Shown here piece by piece: positions 15,541-22,676 of a stretch of DNA of 33,933 bases. The translations under genes and the position numbers were made by a program. Source of the stretch: JBHIET01 sp046760785 (GTDB taxonomy: Bacteria; Chloroflexota; Anaerolineae; B4-G1); NCBI GenBank assembly GCA_046760785.1, contig JBHIET010000033.1:1-33933 (forward strand), in the 5' to 3' direction. A model generated the notes under the pieces. That model was given only the letters and a program-made list of their open reading frames with translations, was not told the origin of the DNA and did not search any database. Numbering within the stretch: the first letter of the stretch is position 1; each line of letters starts with the position of its first letter.

Positions 15541-17054
15541 CACACTTCGCGTTCGTGTCGCCCCCGGCTCGCTCTTTGACTTTTCCCCCCCTGCCAGACG
15601 ATGACTTCCCCATCGTGCACCTGCACCAGATCGCCGGTGCGAATGCGCGAAATTGCCACTTGGTCCACCATCGGGATCTCGGCGATGATCGCACCCACGG
15701 CCACGACCGGGTCCGCCTCGGCGTTGACGATGGCAACTGGGGCCAAGCCATTGCGTGCCAGCCGGTAGAGCGTGTAGGAGCCGACCGTACTGCCTTTGCC
15801 TGTGGGAAAAACGAGCACACGCCCGGCCACGCATTGGCCTTCGAGCGGATGACCAGCCTCAATGACTACGCCCGTATCCGGGTCCACCCCGCCCAGGAAG
15901 CCGATGGGATCGGGCGACACCAGTGCCTCACCCTCTGCCCGGCCAGCTTTGACTACACGGCCCCGAACACGGATTGCAGGACAACAATCCACCCGCTTCC
16001 AGAAGGCGACGCCGTCCTGCTCAGTGTGCATCACCCTGCCCTCGACCTCCAGCCACTGGAGGTGCCCGATGACTTCGGAGATGGCGAGAAAGGTGTTGAT
16101 GGGGTCGAGAGTGGGGAAAAGCATGCCGGCGATCTCGTGCACGGTGAGAGACTCGTCGCTCAGCGTCTCCAGCACGCGGTGGGCGCGCTCCTCGTGAAAG
16201 GCCAGCCGTTCGCGGATTAGGGCGCGGTGGTCGGTGATGGGCGGGCCGTGACCGGGCAGCGCCAGCGTGACGTCGAGTGCGGCCACGCGGCGCAGTTGCG
16301 CCATGTACTCCACCAGGCTTCGCCGTGAGCGCGGTGCGACTGAGGCTTCGATGCTGAGCTCAGCCGAAGCGCTCGCCAAAGTCTCAGCCGAACGGCGACG
16401 CGGTCGCTCGGCCTCGCCCGGCGCAGGTGGCTCGACGATTGGATTGGAGGAGATGTCGCGCAGCAGGTGGTCGCTGGATATGAGCAGCCGGCGCTGAGGC
16501 TGGTAGAGGCAGATGAGGCCACCCGCGTGGCCAGGGGTGTGGAGCACCTGCCAGTCCTCGCCGCCCAACTGGAGCACGTCGCCCTCGGCCAAGGAACGGT
16601 CGGGGGTCACGGGTTCGGTGTAGCGGCCTATGCCGCGCTGCATCCTGGCCAACTCCACCATCACGTCCACCGGTATGCCGGCCCAATGCATCACCTCGCT
16701 GTAGAAAGCCATCCGTTGCGCGTCGCTGTTGTCGGCCAGACGGGGGAGGTTCGCGGTGTGGGTCAGCACCTCCGCGCCTGAGGCGCGCACCAGCTCCGCC
16801 GCCAGCCCGCAGTGATCGGCGTGGGCATGCGTGATGGTGATGCGCTGCAAGTCGGACACGCGGTAGCCACACCCGGCCAGAGCTTTCTCCAGTTCCTCGC
16901 GGGCGGAGTCATAACGCGGGCCGGTGTCCACCAGCGTCAGCGGTTCTCCCTCGGCCAGGTAGACGTTGACAGGGCCGACGGGGAAAGGCGTGGGGATAGA
17001 GAATGTGTGCAAGTAGCAAGGAACTATGGATTGAGCCACTGGGTCAGGATGCAA
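15540..17054 (-). CDS. Metallo-beta-lactamase-fold hydrolase fused to an AcnX swivel domain
   Basis: 504 residues in one open frame. Residues 1 to ~380 are an MBL-fold hydrolase: the metal motif THAHADH, HTPGHAGG, SSDHLL and PGHGPPI are all in order, with a winged-helix-like tail (VHEIAGMLFP). From ~385 to ~490 the protein is a typical small subunit/swivel domain of aconitase X (DUF126): GRVVKAGRAEGEALVS, GGVDPDTGVV, FPTGKGSTVGSYTLY, then NAEADPVVAVGAI. No AcnX large subunit is nearby. An internal GTG after GGAAG at the junction could allow separate synthesis. Residues ~225-250 (SAETLASASAELSIEAS) derive from dispersed repeats. The start is uncertain: TTG 17054 or GTG 17039, no clear SD. It lies 22 bases after the MaoC gene, in the same unit. 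Confidence 0.85.
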   Translation of the reverse strand: MHPDPVAQSIVPCYLHTFSIPTPFPVGPVNVYLAEGEPLTLVDTGPRYDSAREELEKALAGCGYRVSDLQRITITHAHADHCGLAAELVRASGAEVLTHTANLPRLADNSDAQRMAFYSEVMHWAGIPVDVMVELARMQRGIGRYTEPVTPDRSLAEGDVLQLGGEDWQVLHTPGHAGGLICLYQPQRRLLISSDHLLRDISSNPIVEPPAPGEAERPRRRSAETLASASAELSIEASVAPRSRRSLVEYMAQLRRVAALDVTLALPGHGPPITDHRALIRERLAFHEERAHRVLETLSDESLTVHEIAGMLFPTLDPINTFLAISEVIGHLQWLEVEGRVMHTEQDGVAFWKRVDCCPAIRVRGRVVKAGRAEGEALVSPDPIGFLGGVDPDTGVVIEAGHPLEGQCVAGRVLVFPTGKGSTVGSYTLYRLARNGLAPVAIVNAEADPVVAVGAIIAEIPMVDQVAISRIRTGDLVQVHDGEVIVWQGGKSQRASRGRHEREV

Positions 17055-17076
17055 GATGTTGGTTACTGAATGCTGG

Positions 17077-17538
17077 TCAGGGGGCGCTCTTGATGAGAGC
17101 AGTCCAAGTTCCCTTCTGCACGATCTCGTCCCGCTGGTTGAGGACCGCTACGCTGAGGGTGAGGAGACCGCCGCCCAGACGAGGCATCTCCTTCTTCTCG
17201 CTGACCTCGAAGCGCACGTGGATCGTGTCGCCGATCTTGATGGGGCTGCGGAACTTCCACTCCAATCCGCGGAAAGCAAGAGCAGTCCCTTCGATGAAGC
17301 CCAGCCGCGAAGCCAGGCCGCTGGCGATGGAGAGCCCCAGGAAGCCGTGAGCGATGCGTTCGCCGAAAGTGGTCCCCTTGGCAAACTCGGCGTCGGTGTG
17401 AAGTTGGTTGTAGTCGCCCGAGAGCCCGGCGAAGAGCACCACGTCGGTCTCGGTGACAGTGCGGGCCACACTCTCTACGGCGTCGCCGAGCTCGAACTCC
17501 TCGAAGTAGCGCCCACGAGGGCGAGTTAAGTCGGTCAT
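17077..17538 (-). CDS. MaoC-like hotdog-fold hydratase
   Basis: A 153-residue single-hotdog MaoC-type enzyme. GRYFEEFELGDAVESVARTVTETDVVLFAGLSGDYNQLHTDAEFA contains the hydratase-2 signature, with catalytic Asp and His in GDYNQLHTD. HGFLGLSIASGL and GDTIHVRFEV complete the fold. The family adds water to trans-2-enoyl-CoA or similar thioesters. The start is ATG 17538 after GAGGAG; a longer frame to 17583 lacks support. It has its own promoter (17574-17602) and is followed by the MBL/AcnX gene in the same direction, so the two probably share an mRNA. Whether the MBL domain is a thioesterase acting on the MaoC product is speculation. Confidence 0.88.
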   Translation of the reverse strand: MTDLTRPRGRYFEEFELGDAVESVARTVTETDVVLFAGLSGDYNQLHTDAEFAKGTTFGERIAHGFLGLSIASGLASRLGFIEGTALAFRGLEWKFRSPIKIGDTIHVRFEVSEKKEMPRLGGGLLTLSVAVLNQRDEIVQKGTWTALIKSAP

Positions 17539-17573
17539 TGACAACTCCTCGGTGATATTTGATTCGTGGCTGG

Positions 17574-17602
17574 ATTGTAACACTTTTGGGTCGAAGATGC
17601 AA
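17574..17602 (-). promoter_or_regulatory. Promoter of maoC-like/MBL unit
   Basis: Minus strand: -35 TTGCAT, 17-base spacer, -10 TACAAT, the latter ending 35 bases before the maoC-like ATG. Confidence 0.7.
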
Positions 17603-17644
17603 TTTCTCGGCTGACGCAGGGTGGGGTATAATTGAAAACTTAGA

Positions 17645-17898
17645 TATGCCGCCGATACGCCTGTGGTGCAGGATCAGGACATCCTGGCCTCCAAAGACAT
17701 CGTGGCGGTGGAGCGGGCGGCGCTCGACCTGATTAACAACGGGGTGCCGCTGCCGCAGTCGCTGGTGGAGGATCGGGGAGGGTGAAGGCCGGGCAGCGTG
17801 TGCTGGCCGAGGTACTGGGCGTGGACGGGCAGTTGTACGTGGATGCGGCGGCGCAGATCGGGATGGGCAGCCAGGAATACGAGTTGGTCGAAGTATGA
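17645..17898 (+). pseudogene. C-terminal remnant of a DUF362-type iron-sulfur protein
   Basis: The frame from 17645 reads DTPVVQDQDILASKDIVAVERAALDLIN and so on to a stop near 17780. This resembles the C-terminal block of DUF362 proteins (DILASxDPVAxDxAxLDLI). The next frame continues KAGQRVLAEVLG and ends LYVDAAAQIGMGSQEYELVEV, matching the usual family end (AxxIGLGSxEYEL). One frameshift therefore separates two pieces, and the N-terminal ~250 residues with the ferredoxin-like cysteines are missing. The TGA (17896-17898) overlaps the phosphatase ATG by four bases, so the phosphatase was once coupled to an intact DUF362 gene. The family call is from memory. Confidence 0.6.
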
Positions 17899-18455
17899 GA
17901 CTGTTGAGGAAAGTTTGCAAAGGGCTGGGTATCCTGTGGAGCCGGCTCACCCGGCAGGGACTGCGCGTGACAGCGCTGTGGGCGGCGGACCATGGTGTGC
18001 GTATCGTCACCGGTGCACCCATCCGCAGCGTGAGCCAAATCACGCCGCAATTGCACGTGGGCGGGCAGTACCGGCGGCGCGGTTGGCCTCGGCTGGCAGC
18101 GCGTGGCATCACAGCGGTGGTCAATCTGCGGGTGGAATTCGACGACAACGAGGCCGGCATCGCACCACCCCGCTACCTGCACCTGCCGACGGCTGACGAC
18201 GAGCCCCCAATGCTGGAGCAGTTGCGCGACGGGGCCACTTTTATCACAGAGGAGATCGCGCGGGGAGGCGGGGTCTACGTTCACTGCGGAGCCGGGGTCG
18301 GTCGAGCGGTGACGATGGTCGCTGCCTATATGGTGAGCACCGGCCTGACGCCTGACGAGGCCTGGGCGCGCATCCGGGAGGTGCGCCCCTTCATCCGTCC
18401 CAAGCCGGCGCAGGTTGTCCAGATCGAGCGCTTCGCAGAGACCCTTCGGGTTTGA
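17895..18455 (+). CDS. Dual-specificity protein phosphatase, copy 2
   Basis: A 186-residue cysteine phosphatase and close paralogue of the gene at 565-1221; the stretch from IVTGAP through GQYRRRGWPRLAARGITAV is almost unchanged. The P-loop HCGAGVGRA keeps nucleophile Cys131 and Arg137 but replaces the RS of copy 1 with GA. The general-acid region PTADDE is conserved. Here the start is ATG, overlapping the stop of the DUF362 remnant. The last codons (ETLRV and stop) lie in the left arm of a repeat hairpin (18439-18473), so the C-terminus has probably been trimmed or reset by that repeat, which would explain why copy 1 is ~30 residues longer. Confidence 0.85.
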   Translation: MRLLRKVCKGLGILWSRLTRQGLRVTALWAADHGVRIVTGAPIRSVSQITPQLHVGGQYRRRGWPRLAARGITAVVNLRVEFDDNEAGIAPPRYLHLPTADDEPPMLEQLRDGATFITEEIARGGGVYVHCGAGVGRAVTMVAAYMVSTGLTPDEAWARIREVRPFIRPKPAQVVQIERFAETLRV

Positions 18456-18531
18456 GAAATCCGAGGGGTATCTTGCCAGGGCGACCACAAGGGTTTGCCC
18501 CTACATTTTAAGAAGGTACCCCGAAGGGTCT
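18439..18531. repeat. Palindromic repeat cluster at the phosphatase 3' end
   Basis: 18439-18473 is a hairpin (AGACCCTTCGGGTTT pairing imperfectly with AAATCCGAGGGGTATCT). CCCGAAGGGTCT at 18520-18531 is the exact reverse complement of AGACCCTTCGGG. Between them GGGCGACCACAAGGG and GCCCCTACA form a motif common as a dispersed repeat in such genomes. It may also act as a terminator. Confidence 0.65.
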
Positions 18532-18596
18532 GGACAACCTGTTTGAAGTGCCTTCATTGGTTCTCCCTTGACCGTTCGGACTATCTGACTGTATGA

Positions 18597-19790
18597 CTAC
18601 GCGGTTCCCAGCAATTCCACCGCCAGCCGTGCGTATACCTCAGCGGCGGCGTAGACGTCGGCCAATCGCACGCTTTCGTCGGCGGTGTGGGCATGGCGGG
18701 GATCGCCCGGACCGAAGCCCACGGTGGGGATGCCGGCCGCGCCCGCCGTGTAGACCCCCTCGGTCGAGAAGTCCCAGCGGGTCACCTGAGGGCGACGCTT
18801 CAATTGCGCCCGCACCGCACGCACGGCGCTCGTCACCAGAGGATGATCCTCCGCTATCACCCAGGCCGGGTAGAACTCACGGGCGCAGCAGGCGTAGCCG
18901 GTATAACTGGTGGCTTGGTACTTCGTTACCTCCACCTCCGCCTGCACCCCCTCGCGGGCGATGACCCGCCGTACCTCGGCCAGCGCCATCACCTCATTCT
19001 CCCCCAGGGTCAATCGCCGGTCAATGGTCAACTCGCAGCGATCGGGCACAGCGTTGCGGCTGCCGGCGCTGGACGTGATGTCGGTCACCGCCAGGGTGCC
19101 GGGGCCGAGGAAGTCATCGTCCCCCAACTGGCCGGCCAGCAGCTCCAGGCCGAATACCAGTCGCGCGGCGGTATAAATGGCGTTGTCGCCCAGATGGGGA
19201 CTGGCGGCGTGGGCCGAGCGCCCGTGGGCGACGACCCGCATCTCCAACCGTCCCCGCTGCCCACGACTGACGTCCAGACCGCTCGGCTCGCCCAGCACCA
19301 CCCAGTCCGGGCGTATTTCGTACTCCTCGATCAACACCTGTGATCCTAATCCCTCGCACGCTTCCTCTTGCACCACGCAGGCTACGACGACGTCCCCTTT
19401 CAGCGCGACGCCTACATCGCCCAGAAGTTTTGCCCCGTAGATCATCGCTGCCAGCCCACCCTTCATGTCACAAGCTCCCACGCCGTAGAGCGCGCCGTCC
19501 TCGACCTCAGCTCCGAAGGGTGCGCGGCTCCAGGCTTCAGGGTCGCTGACCCGCACCGTGTCCATGTGGCCGTTGAGCATAAGCACCGGGCCGTGGCCTG
19601 GCCCGGTCCAGCCGACTACGTTCCCGATGTGGTCAACACACACGTCGCGGAAACCCAGCCGCTTCATCTCCGCGACGATGCGTTCCGCCACTGCACCCTC
19701 CTGGGTCGAGGGACTAGGCGTCTGTACCAGGTCGCGTAGGAAAGTTAACAGATCGGTCTGGTCTTGAGGACTTAGTCTGAACGTGATCAT
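18597..19790 (-). CDS. M20-family metallopeptidase/amidohydrolase, YgeY-like
   Basis: A 397-residue di-zinc M20 hydrolase. Metal-site motifs in order are NGHMDTV (His75, Asp77), GACDMKGG (Asp108 bridging), QEEACEG (Glu142 catalytic, Glu143) and GEPSG (Glu168), with a late DPRHAHTADE supplying the last His. A lid/dimerisation domain lies between ~180 and 290. RGQRGRLEM and FSTEGVYTAGAAGIPTVGFGPGD are typical of the YgeY branch ('selenium metabolism hydrolase') rather than ArgE/DapE, but no selenium or purine catabolism genes are adjacent, so I give no symbol. It has a consensus-like promoter and is divergent from the response regulator. No signal peptide, so cytoplasmic. Confidence 0.88.
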   Translation of the reverse strand: MITFRLSPQDQTDLLTFLRDLVQTPSPSTQEGAVAERIVAEMKRLGFRDVCVDHIGNVVGWTGPGHGPVLMLNGHMDTVRVSDPEAWSRAPFGAEVEDGALYGVGACDMKGGLAAMIYGAKLLGDVGVALKGDVVVACVVQEEACEGLGSQVLIEEYEIRPDWVVLGEPSGLDVSRGQRGRLEMRVVAHGRSAHAASPHLGDNAIYTAARLVFGLELLAGQLGDDDFLGPGTLAVTDITSSAGSRNAVPDRCELTIDRRLTLGENEVMALAEVRRVIAREGVQAEVEVTKYQATSYTGYACCAREFYPAWVIAEDHPLVTSAVRAVRAQLKRRPQVTRWDFSTEGVYTAGAAGIPTVGFGPGDPRHAHTADESVRLADVYAAAEVYARLAVELLGTA

Positions 19791-19829
19791 TGCTGCTTTC
19801 GTGCTTGGGGGCTCATTCTTATGGGGGGA

Positions 19830-19858
19830 ATTGTAGGCTGAAACGTCCTATTCGTCAA
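19830..19858 (-). promoter_or_regulatory. Promoter of the M20 hydrolase
   Basis: Minus strand: -35 TTGACG, 17-base spacer, -10 TACAAT. The leader is about 35 bases. Confidence 0.75.
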
Positions 19859-19882
19859 GGTGTTCACTGAGTGTCCGGGGCC

Positions 19883-19911
19883 TTGCCTTTTGGAGCCAAT
19901 CTGGATACAAT
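19883..19911 (+). promoter_or_regulatory. Promoter of the response regulator
   Basis: -35 TTGCCT (19883-19888), 17-base spacer, -10 TACAAT (19906-19911). SD AAGGAG at 19921-19926, ATG at 19935. The two divergent -35 boxes are only 24 bases apart. Confidence 0.7.
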
Positions 19912-19934
19912 GGCAGGCAGAAGGAGATGTGGTG

Positions 19935-20621
19935 ATGGCAGGAGAGACTATCCTGGTCGTAGACGACGAGGCCAATATCGTCGAACTGGCGGCACTCTAC
20001 CTGGAGCAGGAGGAATTCCGCGTGCAATCGGCCAGCGACGGAGCCACAGCGCTGGAGATGGTTGCCCGTCAGCCCCCGGCGCTGATGGTACTCGACCTGA
20101 TGCTGCCCGAAGTGGACGGTTGGGAAGTCTGTCGCCGCGTGCGTGCGGGCACTGCTGCACCTGATCTGCCCATCATCATGCTGACCGCCCGGGACGACGA
20201 TGTGGACAAGATCGTGGGGCTGGAGCTGGGGGCCGACGACTACGTGACCAAGCCCTTCAACCCCCGCGAACTGGTCGCCCGCGTCAAGGCCATCCTGCGC
20301 CGCGCCCAGCGTGCCGCTCGCACCGAGGCGCCCGTCCACGTGGGCGACGTCACCGTAGACCCGGCCCGCCACGAAGTCACGATCTCCGGGCAGCCGGTGG
20401 AATTGCGCCCCAAGGAGTTCGACCTGCTGCTGGCGCTGGCCGAGCACCGGGGCATCGTCCTCAGCCGCGAGCAACTGCTCAACCTGGTCTGGGGCTACGA
20501 CTTTTACGGCGAGACGCGCACGGTAGACGTCCACATCGCCCAACTGCGCAAGAAGCTGGCCGGCTCCAACGTCGAGATTGAGACGGTGCTGGGGGTGGGG
20601 TATAAGCTCGTGGGTTCGTGA
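19935..20621 (+). CDS. OmpR/PhoB-family response regulator
   Basis: 228 residues. The receiver domain (1-~120) has the acidic pair in VVDDE (Asp10/Asp11), phosphoacceptor Asp54 in LDLMLPEVDG, Thr84 in LTAR and Lys106 in VTKP. A winged-helix DNA-binding domain follows (~130-228), with ELRPKEFDLLLALAEH, LSREQLLNLVWGYDF, TRTVDVHIAQLRKKL and a C-terminal VLGVGYKLV, the canonical OmpR/PhoB transactivation and recognition elements. Its partner histidine kinase (21200) would normally follow directly. Here 578 bases intervene, holding a partial duplicate of the kinase 5' end and a decayed MNT-HEPN module. The signal and targets are unknown. Confidence 0.95.
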   Translation: MAGETILVVDDEANIVELAALYLEQEEFRVQSASDGATALEMVARQPPALMVLDLMLPEVDGWEVCRRVRAGTAAPDLPIIMLTARDDDVDKIVGLELGADDYVTKPFNPRELVARVKAILRRAQRAARTEAPVHVGDVTVDPARHEVTISGQPVELRPKEFDLLLALAEHRGIVLSREQLLNLVWGYDFYGETRTVDVHIAQLRKKLAGSNVEIETVLGVGYKLVGS

Positions 20622-20773
20622 TTCGTAGATTCGTGGTGGGGCTGGGGCTGCTGCTGTTCGTGTGGGCGAGCCCCATGTGGGCTGGTGCGGCGTTCCTGCG
20701 GCTGGAGGCGGAGTGTACCGCGCGGGAATGCGAACCCGATGACGGTTCACCGCAACAGACGGTGATCGAGTAG
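20618..20773 (+). pseudogene. Partial duplicate of the kinase 5' region
   Basis: A GTG overlapping the regulator stop opens a 51-codon frame, VIRRFVVGLGLLLFVWASPM and onward, ending at TAG 20771-20773. Positions 20636-20713 are nearly identical in DNA to 21269-21346 inside the kinase gene (only a handful of differences in 78 bases) and translate to the same membrane-anchor region. The last ~20 residues (ECTARECEPDDGSPQQ and so on) are unrelated to the kinase. It is probably the stump of the original kinase start, or a duplication made when the MNT-HEPN module arrived. Translation of this single-helix peptide is possible but unproven. Confidence 0.65.
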
Positions 20774-20815
20774 ATTGAGGCGGCGCTATGGCAAACATAG
20801 GACAGGAGGCGTCCC

Positions 20816-21035
20816 ATGATCCAAGACTTTGATCTCCCCATGGAGAAAATCAAGATACTGTGTCGGCGGTACCGGGTGCGCAAACTCACCCTTGGGCTTC
20901 ATAACCTTGGCCCGGATGCAGAGAGAACTCCCCGCCATCCTTCACCGCCCGGTGGATTTGGTGCCCAAAGGGGGCCTGAAGCCAAGGATCCGTCAGGCCG
21001 TGCTTTCCAGTTCGGAGGTGCTCTATGCGGCGTGA
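20816..21035 (+). pseudogene. MNT-type nucleotidyltransferase with central deletion
   Basis: ATG 20816 follows AGGAGG and reads MIQDFDLPMEKIKILCRRYR then VRKLTL, the usual N-terminus of minimal nucleotidyltransferases (MNT antitoxins). The frame then fails. A shifted frame gives GFITLARMQRELPAILHRPV, continues DLVPKGGLKPRIRQAVLSSS and ends EVLYAA with a stop at 21033-21035, the standard C-terminus. The missing middle (about 30-40 codons) is exactly where the catalytic GSxxRxD and SDxDxLV motifs lie, so the protein is dead. The HEPN remnant starts within its last codons, as in functional MNT-HEPN pairs. Confidence 0.78.
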
Positions 21036-21192
21036 AGAACTCTACCTGGCCGATATCGTTGAAGCGACGCATGCCATTTTTGATGTGGAATGGCCCATCG
21101 TCCGGGTGACGGCAACTCAAGACGCTCCAGAACTGAGGCACAAGGTCGCTGACATCCTCGCCCAGGAATACCCTAACTGCGAGATGGAGTGA
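21025..21192 (+). pseudogene. HEPN (DUF86-type) protein with central deletion
   Basis: A 55-codon open frame that starts like a HEPN toxin (MRREELYLADIVEATHAI) and ends like one (FDVEWPIVRVTATQDAPELR and onward to CEME). Normal members are about 110-120 residues. The central half, which carries the RNase motif RX4-6H, is absent, though here the join stays in frame. The ATG overlaps the end of the MNT remnant by 11 bases. No RNase activity is expected. Both halves of this HEPN/MNT module have lost their catalytic centres while keeping both ends. Confidence 0.75.
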
Positions 21193-21199
21193 CAAGCGC

Positions 21200-22669
21200 G
21201 TGTTTCGTTCTCTAAACTCCCGTCTGCTGCTCTCCTACGTCGTCGTCATCCTCGTCTGCCTGGTCCTGGTGGGGCTGGGGCTGCTGCTGTTCGTGCGGGC
21301 GAGCCCCCTGTGGACCGGTGCGGCGTTCCTGCGGCTGGAGGCAGCGGCGCGGGCAACGATGCCCGCCCTCCAGCGGGCAGGCCCGTCTGAGCACCTTCCA
21401 GATTTGCTGGCGCAGGCGGCTGAGGAGCAGGAAGTGCGCATCCTGTTGCTGGACGGTGCGGGGACGATCGTCTTCGATAGCGAGGGGGCCTGGGAGGGTG
21501 AGCGGCTGGAGCAGACGACCGGCACGCCAGTCGTGCGGGGCCATGTCCGGGGCACCTTCACTGCTCCCATCGGCGGCCACTGGGCCTTCGTCGCTCAGGC
21601 GCTGTCCACGCCAGGTGGGAAGCGTCAGGCAGTGCTCTTCGTCTCCCCACAATCCCGGCTGTTAATGCTGGCCTGGTTCGTGGAGAATCTCCTACCGCCG
21701 CTGTTGGAGGCCGGGGCGGTGGCACTGGTGCTCTCTGTCCTGCTGGCGCTTCTGGTCAGCCGCTCGGTCGCTGCGCCGCTGCGACGGGTGGCAGGGGCAG
21801 CGGAGGGACTCGCCCGGGGCGAGACCGGCACGCGAGCGCCGGTCTCCGGCCCAGCCGAGGTGCAAGCGCTGGCCCGCTCCTTCAACACGATGGCCGACCA
21901 GGTCGAGGTTGCTCAGCAATCGCAGCGGGACTTCGTGGCCAACGTCTCCCACGAACTCAAAACACCCCTCACATCCATCCAGGGCTTCTCCCAGGCACTG
22001 CTCGACGGCACGGCTTCTACACCCGAGGCGACAGCCCGCGCCGCTCGCGTCATTCACGAGGAGGCGGAGCGCATGCGCCGTATGGTGGACGAGTTGCTTG
22101 TCCTGGCCCGCTTTGACGCCGGGCAGATGGTGATGGCGCGCGACTTGGTGGAACTCGGCCCGCTGCTGCAAGGGTGCGTCGAGAAACTGGCACCCCAGGC
22201 ACAGGCAGTGGGGGTGGCTCTGGAGTTGGACGTTTCCGAGAAGCTGTTCGTCACCGGCGATGCCGACCGGCTGGCACAGGTCTTCTCCAACCTGCTGAAC
22301 AACGGTGTCGCGCACACGCCCAGCGGGGGTGAGGTGGCTGTCGCAGCGGGCCGTGTAGGCGAAGAACATGCCATCGAAGTGGTGATCACCGACACGGGCG
22401 AGGGTATCCCGGCCGAGGCGCTTCCCCGCATCTTCGAGCGTTTCTACCAGGTGGATAAATCCCGCCAGCGCAGTCGAGGGGTCTATCCCGAGCGCAGCCG
22501 AGGGGTCTATCCCGAGCGCAGCCGAGGGGCCGGACTGGGGCTGGCGATCACGAAGGAGATCGTCGAGGCCCATGGCGGCACCATCACCGCCGAGAGTGTG
22601 GTGGGGCTGGGCAGCAAGTTCACCGTGCGGCTACCGGCGCGTAGCAGGTGGGAGGAAGAGCGTGTATGA
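21200..22669 (+). CDS. Membrane sensor histidine kinase with repeat-expanded ATP lid
   Basis: 489 residues from a GTG start. TM1 is at ~9-32, an extracytoplasmic sensor at ~33-155, TM2 at ~160-190, a HAMP domain at ~190-240, HisKA with phospho-accepting His251 in NVSHELKTP, and an HATPase_c domain with N box NLLNNGVAHT, G1 DTGEGIP, F box FERFYQ and G2 GAGLGLAI. Between DKSRQ and the G2 box the ATP lid carries RSRGVYPERSRGVYPERSRG, encoded by a tandem of a 24-base unit (22469-22530), where ordinary kinases have about five residues. Both key boxes remain, so activity is possible but may be altered. It pairs with the regulator at 19935. Confidence 0.93.
   Translation: MFRSLNSRLLLSYVVVILVCLVLVGLGLLLFVRASPLWTGAAFLRLEAAARATMPALQRAGPSEHLPDLLAQAAEEQEVRILLLDGAGTIVFDSEGAWEGERLEQTTGTPVVRGHVRGTFTAPIGGHWAFVAQALSTPGGKRQAVLFVSPQSRLLMLAWFVENLLPPLLEAGAVALVLSVLLALLVSRSVAAPLRRVAGAAEGLARGETGTRAPVSGPAEVQALARSFNTMADQVEVAQQSQRDFVANVSHELKTPLTSIQGFSQALLDGTASTPEATARAARVIHEEAERMRRMVDELLVLARFDAGQMVMARDLVELGPLLQGCVEKLAPQAQAVGVALELDVSEKLFVTGDADRLAQVFSNLLNNGVAHTPSGGEVAVAAGRVGEEHAIEVVITDTGEGIPAEALPRIFERFYQVDKSRQRSRGVYPERSRGVYPERSRGAGLGLAITKEIVEAHGGTITAESVVGLGSKFTVRLPARSRWEEERV
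22469..22530 (+). repeat. 24-bp tandem repeat in the kinase ATP lid
   Basis: Two complete units (22469-22492 and 22493-22516, one mismatch) and a 14-base partial third, each starting CGCAGYCGAGGGG. Translated as SRGVYPER repeats. Confidence 0.9.
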
Positions 22670-22676
22670 AATCGTA

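Noticed and set aside
17627..17632. Perfect TATAAT as promoter for the DUF362 remnant
   Set aside because: No acceptable -35 at 15-19 bases upstream, and the downstream gene is a fragment; may be chance.
20816..21192. Functional MNT-HEPN toxin-antitoxin pair
   Set aside because: Both catalytic motifs are missing and the MNT frame is broken.
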